From Sphaerochaetaceae bacterium (lineage in GTDB: Bacteria > Spirochaetota > Spirochaetia > Sphaerochaetales > Sphaerochaetaceae): a stretch of DNA of 11,755 bases. The notes under the pieces were generated by a model. The model was not told the origin of the DNA. It did no database searches and saw nothing but the letters and a program-made list of their open reading frames with translations. Location: assembly GCA_024405065.1 (NCBI GenBank), contig JAKSPF010000023.1, forward strand, positions 1 to 11,755, written 5' to 3'. Position 1 is the first letter of the stretch, and each line of letters opens with the position of its first letter. Shown piece after piece: positions 7,304 to 11,755 of this stretch. Made by a program: the position numbers and the translations under genes.

Positions 7304-7354
7304 GAGCCAATTACAAAATTAAGCTTTGTGAAGAATGAATCGTGCAATTGGCTC
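7304..7354. repeat. Short intergenic repeat, copy 3 (GAGCCAATT...AATTGGCTC, 51 bp)
   Basis: Perfect 9-bp inverted ends GAGCCAATT and AATTGGCTC bound 51 bp, the same length as copy 1. The first 17 bases agree with copy 2 (3766-3782) at 16 of 17 positions (GAGCCAATT, A or T, CAAAATT). Inside, ACAAA/TTTGT can form a smaller stem around AAGCTT. It lies 21 nt upstream of the asnS start, inside the presumed leader or promoter region. Confidence 0.7.
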
Positions 7355-7373
7355 CTCCCTTCAACGAAAGATT

Positions 7374-7400
7374 ACAAATAAAGGCACTCTTTCAAGTGCC
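7374..7400 (-). terminator. Intrinsic terminator of the tRNA gene
   Basis: On the minus strand GGCACTT-GAAA-GAGTGCC forms a 7-bp stem (last pair T-G) with a GAAA tetraloop, followed by TTTATTTGT. It lies 9 nt downstream of the tRNA 3' end. It should separate the tRNA transcript from asnS. Confidence 0.8.
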
Positions 7401-7409
7401 CCGTGATTT

Positions 7410-7482
7410 TAGTGGCGAAGGGCTATGATCCCCTGACCGATCGGATATGAGCCGATTGCTCTACCAACTGAGCTACGCCACC
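7410..7482 (-). tRNA. tRNA with anticodon CAT, probably elongator tRNA-Met
   Basis: A 73-nt cloverleaf is readable on the minus strand. The acceptor stem is GGTGGCG/CGCCACT (first pair G-T) with discriminator A. The D arm is GCTC/GAGC with AGTTGGTA. The anticodon stem is ATCGG/CCGAT with loop CTCATAT (T33, anticodon CAT, A37). The variable loop is CGGTC and the T stem AGGGG/CCCTT. CCA is not encoded. The anticodon stem lacks the three G-C pairs of initiator tRNA and position 1-72 is paired, so this is not tRNA-fMet. It is elongator Met or, less likely, the CAT tRNA-Ile modified to lysidine. The T loop ATCATAG is unusual: A54 and T58 replace the conserved T54 and A58. Confidence 0.88.
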
Positions 7483-7495
7483 AAGCACAGAAAAC

Positions 7496-7522
7496 CTTAT
7501 AATATTTCTGAAAAAAGCTCAA
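7496..7522 (-). promoter_or_regulatory. Possible tRNA promoter
   Basis: Minus-strand TTGAGC (7522-7517), a short 15-bp spacer and TATAAG (7501-7496) end 13 nt before the tRNA 5' end. The position suits a tRNA promoter with a short leader, but the spacer is shorter than ideal. Confidence 0.35.
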
Positions 7523-7562
7523 TAGCTGACTTTTACATTTTTTTCAGAACGAACCGGTACTA

Positions 7563-7591
7563 TTGTCTGAAGTACGGCTAACGGTTATCAT
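7563..7591 (+). promoter_or_regulatory. Possible promoter of the HD-domain gene, placing the start at the ATG
   Basis: TTGTCT (7563-7568), a 17-bp spacer and TATCAT (7586-7591). The expected transcription start is at about 7598, the A of the ATG, so the mRNA may be leaderless. Confidence 0.4.
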
Positions 7592-7597
7592 TTCTTC

Positions 7598-8797
7598 ATG
7601 GTCAAAAACAGCAGTCTGATTCTTAATCATCTTGTATCCGATTTCACTGTCTCGGTTAGAGACACCCTTTGGGGTGATATGCTCTTCACTTCGGAGTTTG
7701 TACGTTTATTTGAGCATCCGCAGATGCAGAAACTGCGCAGAATAAAACAGTTGGGACCTGTAAGTCTTCTTTACCCCGGAGCGGTTCACACACGCTTTGC
7801 ACACAGTCTGGGAGTGTATGACATAAGCCGCCGCATTCTCATGTCTTTGCTCAGAAACGGATGTGATACAATAACAGAAGAAGGTGCGGATTCTTTTCTC
7901 TGCGCAGCCCTATTGCACGATATGGGTCATTTTCCGTATGCACATTCTCTGAAAGATGTTGTCTCCAAAAGTCATGAAAGTCTCGGAGTTGAAATAATAA
8001 GAAATGATAAAGATCTTAAGAAGCTGATAAAGAATACCGGAGCAGATGTTGATACGGTATGCAGCATAATTGACCCGAAAGACGGCACTGATGAAGAGAC
8101 TGAACTTTACCGTAACCTTTTAAGCGGAGCTCTTGACCCTGATAAACTTGACTATCTGTGCAGAGATGCCTGTTTCTGCGGAGTGCCTTACGGAGTTCAG
8201 GACGTCTCCTACACGGTAAGTCATCTGCGTGTACACGGTTCACGACCTGCGCTTTCAGCGGATAATGCGGGTTCCGTTGAGCATCTTCTGTTTGCAAAAT
8301 ATCTGATGTACCGCAACGTGTACTGGCATAAGACAACACGTACCGCAACCGCAATGGTAAAAAAGGCAATCATATCTGCGCTCAAGGACGGTTTACTTCG
8401 GGAAAGTGATTTGTATTTCCTTGATGACTCTCAATTTCTGAGCCTCTGCGAAAAGCTGTATACAGAAAAAAACTACAAACCTTTTGAGCTTGTTTCTCTT
8501 GCAGAATCAGGCAGACTTTACAAGACCGTCAGGCAATCACCGTGTCCGCCGAGCATCACCCCTGAAGAAATAAAATCGCTTGAAAAGCGGATATTAACGG
8601 AAATTCCGGCAGAATGTGAAGACTGGCAGGTAATAGTGGATGTTCCCGAACCCATATCTTTTGAGTCGGACATTCCCCTGATAAAAGCCGACGGAAGTAC
8701 GGTCACATTTTCAGAAGAAAGCTCTCTTTTCGGAAAAACAGGCGTTTCGGATGCCTTTTCTTCCGCTCTCAGAATGATCAGAGTCTTTACTCCGTGA
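7598..8797 (+). CDS. HD-domain phosphohydrolase (SAMHD1/dGTPase-like, COG1078 type)
   Basis: A 399-residue cytosolic metal-dependent phosphohydrolase. The N-terminal signature VRDTLWGDMLFTSEF and LRRIKQLGPVSLLYPGAVHTRFAHSLG match the family of HD proteins related to dNTP triphosphohydrolases. Metal-ligand candidates are H69 (in RFAHSLG), H107-D108 (in ALLHDMGH) and an aspartate in LDPDKLDYLCRD (180-190). H111 and H116 are also present. The C-terminal part (VEHLLFAKYLMYRNVYWHKTTR, 254 on) is also typical. Related enzymes hydrolyse dNTPs or other nucleotides; the substrate here is unknown. ATG at 7598 is the only reasonable start after an in-frame TGA and has no visible SD. It is transcribed away from the tRNA gene and converges with the small exported-protein gene. 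Confidence 0.88.
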   Translation: MVKNSSLILNHLVSDFTVSVRDTLWGDMLFTSEFVRLFEHPQMQKLRRIKQLGPVSLLYPGAVHTRFAHSLGVYDISRRILMSLLRNGCDTITEEGADSFLCAALLHDMGHFPYAHSLKDVVSKSHESLGVEIIRNDKDLKKLIKNTGADVDTVCSIIDPKDGTDEETELYRNLLSGALDPDKLDYLCRDACFCGVPYGVQDVSYTVSHLRVHGSRPALSADNAGSVEHLLFAKYLMYRNVYWHKTTRTATAMVKKAIISALKDGLLRESDLYFLDDSQFLSLCEKLYTEKNYKPFELVSLAESGRLYKTVRQSPCPPSITPEEIKSLEKRILTEIPAECEDWQVIVDVPEPISFESDIPLIKADGSTVTFSEESSLFGKTGVSDAFSSALRMIRVFTP

Positions 8798-8823
8798 AGA
8801 ACTCTTCACAAGACTCCACAGTT

Positions 8824-9264
8824 TTACAAGTTCCTCTGAATCGTCTTCATTACGGAAATCATTTTGTCTTCAACTGCAAATTCCGCAATCTTCCCGTCAG
8901 AGAACTTCACTGCAAGCGAACGTCCCGTTTCACCGAAGGCTTTGCCTTCTGAGATGAAAAAAGATGAAGCAGGAAGATGTGAAGACAGAAAATCCGAATA
9001 AAGATCCGTAATTGGCTTACGCACGGACTCTGCAAGGTATTTTTCACACCAGTCAACATCAAACGTTTCGGACATAGCCTGAGAAAGAATTGCATGCTCT
9101 CCGGTAGATGTCAATCTTGCAAGTCTGCCTATTTCACTGTCAACGGGCATTATATTTTTACCGTGACGGGCAGGGAAAAAAGTCCGTACGGAATCCGCAC
9201 AGACGGAAAATACCGCAAATGAAAACAGTAAAACGATTGTAAAAATAAGTTTGTACTTGCTCAC
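8824..9264 (-). CDS. Small exported protein of unknown function
   Basis: A 146-residue protein that I cannot assign to a family. Residues 1-23 are a clear Sec signal peptide (SKYK, a hydrophobic stretch, then SVCA before DSVRTFF). The cysteine at 22 is not in a good lipobox. The mature part is small, mixed helical and strand, with one further cysteine (in DVDWCEKYL) and a C-terminal strand-like section (RSLAVKFSDGKIAEFAVEDK). The start is GTG at 9264 with no evident SD. The gene converges on the HD-domain gene with a 26-nt gap and diverges from the TtcA-like gene across 62 bp. A periplasmic location is inferred from the signal peptide. Confidence 0.7.
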   Translation of the reverse strand: MSKYKLIFTIVLLFSFAVFSVCADSVRTFFPARHGKNIMPVDSEIGRLARLTSTGEHAILSQAMSETFDVDWCEKYLAESVRKPITDLYSDFLSSHLPASSFFISEGKAFGETGRSLAVKFSDGKIAEFAVEDKMISVMKTIQRNL

Positions 9265-9289
9265 GGTGATATTTTTGACTTATTTCGGC

Positions 9290-9318
9290 TTGCTTGCAAT
9301 ACCTGTGAGGGATATTAT
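9290..9318 (+). promoter_or_regulatory. Possible promoter of the TtcA-like gene and mutL
   Basis: TTGCTT (9290-9295), a 17-bp spacer and TATTAT (9313-9318) lie in the divergent intergenic region. The ATG of the next gene starts 9 nt after the -10, so the leader would be only a few bases long at most. The nearest purine-rich stretch, GAGGG at 9307-9311, is 15 nt from the ATG. Confidence 0.4.
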
Positions 9319-9326
9319 TCATTGTC

Positions 9327-10109
9327 ATGGAGAAAATGTCCTACAGAAAGCTCATTGACGGTGATATTCCGCCATGGGTAATGAGATTCATAAAAGATAC
9401 AGGACGCGGAATAAATGCTTTTGACATGATAAGGGACAAAGAGAAAATCCTGCTTTCCGTATCCGGAGGAAAGGATTCTCTTGCAATGGCCCTTGCCCTG
9501 TCTTTGAGAAGAAAATGGCTTCCGATTGACTACACAATGAAAGCGGTTATGATTGATTGGATTGAACATCCTGTAGATAAAGCATTCATTCCGCTTCTCA
9601 AACGTTATTTCAGCGATTTGGATATTGACTTTGAAATAAAGAAGGAAAATCAGTTTCCTGCCGGTTTCAAGAATGCTTTCAACTGCTATCTATGTTCACG
9701 GAACAGGAGACGGATTCTGTTTGAAACAGCCCGAAGCGAAGGATTCAGACTTATTGCAATGGGACATCACCTTGATGATTTGACGGAAACTACGATGATG
9801 AACCTCTTTTTCAGAGCAGAATTTGCAACGATGAACCCCGTACAGGAATTTTTTAACGGAAAACTTTATGTAATCAGACCCATGATTCTGGTAAGGGAAC
9901 AAGTTACAAAAAGACTTGAAGAACTGTATGATCTTCCCGTAATAAAACCGGTCTGTCCGTATGACGGTACAAACATAAGAGCAAATCTGAAGCCGATAGT
10001 AAAAGAACTTTGCACAATGAACAAACTTGTCCGTGAGCATGTATACAATGCCCACGATTTTTCCGATTGCGTAATAAGGAGGGAAAAAATTGTCAATCAG
10101 AGTACTTGA
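9327..10109 (+). CDS. TtcA-like PP-loop tRNA thiolase (tRNA 2-thiocytidine synthesis)
   Basis: A 260-residue PP-loop ATPase. The ATP-binding SGGKDS is at 46-51, a CxxC pair in FNCYLCSRNRRR at C120 and C123, and a third cysteine at C210 (KPVCPYDGTN). This three-cysteine pattern matches TtcA, where the cysteines hold an iron-sulfur cluster and the enzyme thiolates cytidine 32 in certain tRNAs. GHHLDDLTETTMMNLFF at 146-162 is the family motif that follows. The protein is shorter than E. coli TtcA (about 310 residues), chiefly at the C-terminus, so the exact target nucleoside is not certain. The start at ATG 9327 is the first in frame; a second ATG follows three codons later. The 3' end overlaps mutL by 20 nt, with the mutL SD inside this gene. 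Confidence 0.85.
   Translation: MEKMSYRKLIDGDIPPWVMRFIKDTGRGINAFDMIRDKEKILLSVSGGKDSLAMALALSLRRKWLPIDYTMKAVMIDWIEHPVDKAFIPLLKRYFSDLDIDFEIKKENQFPAGFKNAFNCYLCSRNRRRILFETARSEGFRLIAMGHHLDDLTETTMMNLFFRAEFATMNPVQEFFNGKLYVIRPMILVREQVTKRLEELYDLPVIKPVCPYDGTNIRANLKPIVKELCTMNKLVREHVYNAHDFSDCVIRREKIVNQST
10076..10083 (+). promoter_or_regulatory. Strong ribosome binding site deciding the mutL TTG start
   Basis: AAGGAGGG lies 6 nt before TTG at 10090. It is one of the best SD sequences in the window and lies within the 3' end of the TtcA-like gene, which makes the rare TTG start convincing and points to coupled translation. Confidence 0.85.
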
Positions 10110-11755
10110 TCCGATTGTTGCGTCACGTATTGCCGCAGGAGAAGTTGTTGAGCGTCCGGGTTCTGTTCTGAGAGAACTTTTGGACAATGCGATAGATTCC
10201 GGTGCAAATGTAATAAAAGTTTATCTTGAGGACGGCGGCATAAAAAGCCTCACTGTGTCCGACAACGGGTGCGGCATAACGGAAGAAGATCTGCCGATGG
10301 TCTGTATGAGCCATGCAACAAGTAAGGTTTCAACCCTTAATGATCTTTTCTCACTGAAAACTCTCGGTTTCAGAGGAGAGGCAATGTGCAGCATTGCCTC
10401 CTGCAGCACCCTTACAATTCAGTCTTCCGGCAAAAAAATCACAGTTGACAACGGTAATCAGGGAAAGATTGTTCCCGGATCGGTTACAGAAGGAACAACA
10501 GTAACAATGCTTGAGCTTTTTGAGAAAATACCCGCAAGACGGCAATTTCTCAAACGTCCGTCAGCCGAGCTTTCCGAGTGCCGTAAGGTATTCACGGAAA
10601 AGGCACTGGGTTTTGAAAACGTTGAGTTTCTTCTCTTTTCGGAAGGCAACCTGATAACGCATCTGCAAAAATCGGACAAAAAGGGTCGTACATTGCAGAT
10701 AATGAGTCAGGAAAAAAACTTTGACACCGACCTTGCAGTTACAATGAATGCAGAGGAAGAAGATGTGAAATTATTTGCAGTTGCCTCTGATCCTTCAAAT
10801 TACAGAAGAGACAGAGGGCAGATAAAAGTTTTTGTGAATAACCGCATTATTGACTGTTTTCCGATTGTTCAAACGGTTGCAAACGCCTACTCTTCAGCGC
10901 TTCCGGGAGGGGCATTTCCTTTCCTCTATCTTTTCATTGAAGACAACCCTGCTCTTATAGATTTCAACATTCATCCGGCAAAACGTGAATGCAAAATAAG
11001 AAACCAAAGTATCGTATGCAGTCTTGCAAGTGCAATGATAAGGAAAAGTCTGCTATCGGAGAGAAGAAAAGAAGCGGCACAGATCAGGCACGAACCGGAA
11101 CCGCAGGAACTCTTTTCTTCACGTGAAAGAACCGGCAGTACACCCGAACACAAAAACAGAACATCTGATTTTCACTATTCAACCGAAGAAGTCCGTAAAC
11201 CCGCAGCAGTCCGCGAACATTTTGATCCGTCATGGTTTGAAAGAGCAAAAAAGGTACTGAATAAAACTTCAGATAAAGAACAAATCCGGAAATCAACGGC
11301 AAACATTCCTGCAAAAGAGAAAAATTACAGGTACATAGGTCAGATATTCAACACGTTCCTTATTGTGCAGACACAGGATGAAGTGCTTTTCATTGATCAG
11401 CATGCTGCACATGAAAGAATCCTCTACAACGAGCTGACTTCTCTCAAAGACGTGCAGAATCTCGTTATTCCGCATCGATTTGAGACGGACACGGATGTTG
11501 ACGGTTTTCTGCTTGAAAACAGTTTCATATATCAGGATATGGGCATCTTGCTTGTCAGGGTTGAACCTATGGTATGGGAACTTACCGGAATTCCGGCAGC
11601 CTGCAGAAAGAATGAACAGGAAATAGTAAATTACATTCAAAATGCTACCGGTGACGCGGAGGAAGCAGAAAAGGGACTTTTTGCTGTAATTTCCTGTCAC
11701 AGCGCAATAAAGGCAGGAGACCCGATTGACAGTGTAACAGCTTCAAATCTTATTG
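10090..11755 (+). CDS. mutL: DNA mismatch repair protein MutL, partial (C-terminus beyond window)
   Basis: Mismatch-repair factor that couples MutS recognition to strand removal. About 555 residues are visible without a stop. The N-terminal GHKL ATPase is complete: IAAGEVVERPGSVLRELLDN (14-33, with E29 and N33 where E. coli has its base and Mg ligand), DNGCGI (58-63), GFRGEA (93-98) and DFNIHPAKRECKIR (291-304, K298 matching E. coli K307). A charged linker runs from about 330 to 410. The C-terminal domain starts near 415 and has the endonuclease-type motif DQHAAHERILYNE (436-448), so this is the nicking MutL class, not the methyl-directed E. coli class. The last visible part, SCHSAIKAGD, is typical. 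The start is TTG at 10090, fixed by the SD at 10076 and by homology from residue 2 onward. mutS is not in the window. Confidence 0.97.
   Translation, partial: MSIRVLDPIVASRIAAGEVVERPGSVLRELLDNAIDSGANVIKVYLEDGGIKSLTVSDNGCGITEEDLPMVCMSHATSKVSTLNDLFSLKTLGFRGEAMCSIASCSTLTIQSSGKKITVDNGNQGKIVPGSVTEGTTVTMLELFEKIPARRQFLKRPSAELSECRKVFTEKALGFENVEFLLFSEGNLITHLQKSDKKGRTLQIMSQEKNFDTDLAVTMNAEEEDVKLFAVASDPSNYRRDRGQIKVFVNNRIIDCFPIVQTVANAYSSALPGGAFPFLYLFIEDNPALIDFNIHPAKRECKIRNQSIVCSLASAMIRKSLLSERRKEAAQIRHEPEPQELFSSRERTGSTPEHKNRTSDFHYSTEEVRKPAAVREHFDPSWFERAKKVLNKTSDKEQIRKSTANIPAKEKNYRYIGQIFNTFLIVQTQDEVLFIDQHAAHERILYNELTSLKDVQNLVIPHRFETDTDVDGFLLENSFIYQDMGILLVRVEPMVWELTGIPAACRKNEQEIVNYIQNATGDAEEAEKGLFAVISCHSAIKAGDPIDSVTASNLI

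Noticed and set aside
7283..7409. T-box or other riboswitch in the asnS leader
   Set aside because: No T-box sequence, no specifier-loop arrangement, and the hairpins here are explained by the short repeat and the tRNA terminator.
8794..8809. Palindrome GTGAAGAACTCTTCAC as a bidirectional terminator between convergent genes
   Set aside because: The loop is only 2-4 nt, the stem overlaps the HD-gene stop codon, and there is no adequate T run on either side.
9696..10187. Open frame on the minus strand across the TtcA-like/mutL junction
   Set aside because: It is the shadow of two conserved genes on the plus strand; no SD and no recognisable motifs.
1..11755. CRISPR array, prophage, transposase, toxin-antitoxin or defence system
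   Set aside because: No spaced direct repeats, no integrase or transposase motifs, and no defence-type gene cluster seen on either strand; the single HD protein is a common housekeeping type.

Overview
The window is an 11.8 kb piece of what looks like an ordinary bacterial chromosome. It is gene-dense, with a moderate-to-low GC content and purine-rich Shine-Dalgarno (SD) leaders on most genes. The gene content (a DUF1846/UPF0371 protein, asparaginyl-tRNA synthetase, a TtcA-like thiolase, mutL starting at TTG, a secreted barrel-like protein ending in aromatic residues) and the codon style suggest a spirochaete, most likely a host-associated Treponema. That assignment is a judgement from overall impression, not from a marker gene.

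Layout. (1) Positions 1-2252, minus strand: argG, then an amino-acid-binding protein, then the start of its membrane permease (cut by the window edge). They are packed as one operon behind a good promoter that carries three ArgR-type operator-like palindromes. (2) 2353-3809: a gene for a secreted, beta-strand-rich protein of unknown function (minus strand), flanked by perfect 31-bp inverted repeats that belong to a short intergenic repeat family. (3) 3821-7282, minus strand: asnS, a DJ-1/PfpI-family protein and a DUF1846 protein, with 7-nt and overlapping (ATGA) junctions, so very probably one transcript. (4) 7304-7482: a third copy of the short repeat, then a tRNA gene with anticodon CAT (minus strand) and its own terminator. 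(5) 7598-8797, plus strand: an HD-domain (SAMHD1/dGTPase-like) phosphohydrolase. (6) 8824-9264, minus strand: a small exported protein of unknown function, convergent with the HD gene. (7) 9327-11755, plus strand: a TtcA-like PP-loop tRNA thiolase overlapping mutL by 20 nt. mutL starts at TTG and runs off the window.

How the genes fit together. The first block joins the penultimate step of arginine synthesis to uptake of an amino acid under what looks like arginine-responsive control. The second operon joins translation (AsnRS) to two stress- or housekeeping-type proteins whose link is unclear. The last block holds tRNA modification and DNA mismatch repair. I found no prophage, transposase, CRISPR array, toxin-antitoxin pair or defence island.

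The most unusual signals are non-coding: the GAGCCAATT repeat family with its inverted pair around the secreted-protein gene, the operator cluster at argG, a tRNA with an atypical T-loop, and promoter-like hexamers that sit almost on the start codons of genes lacking an SD.
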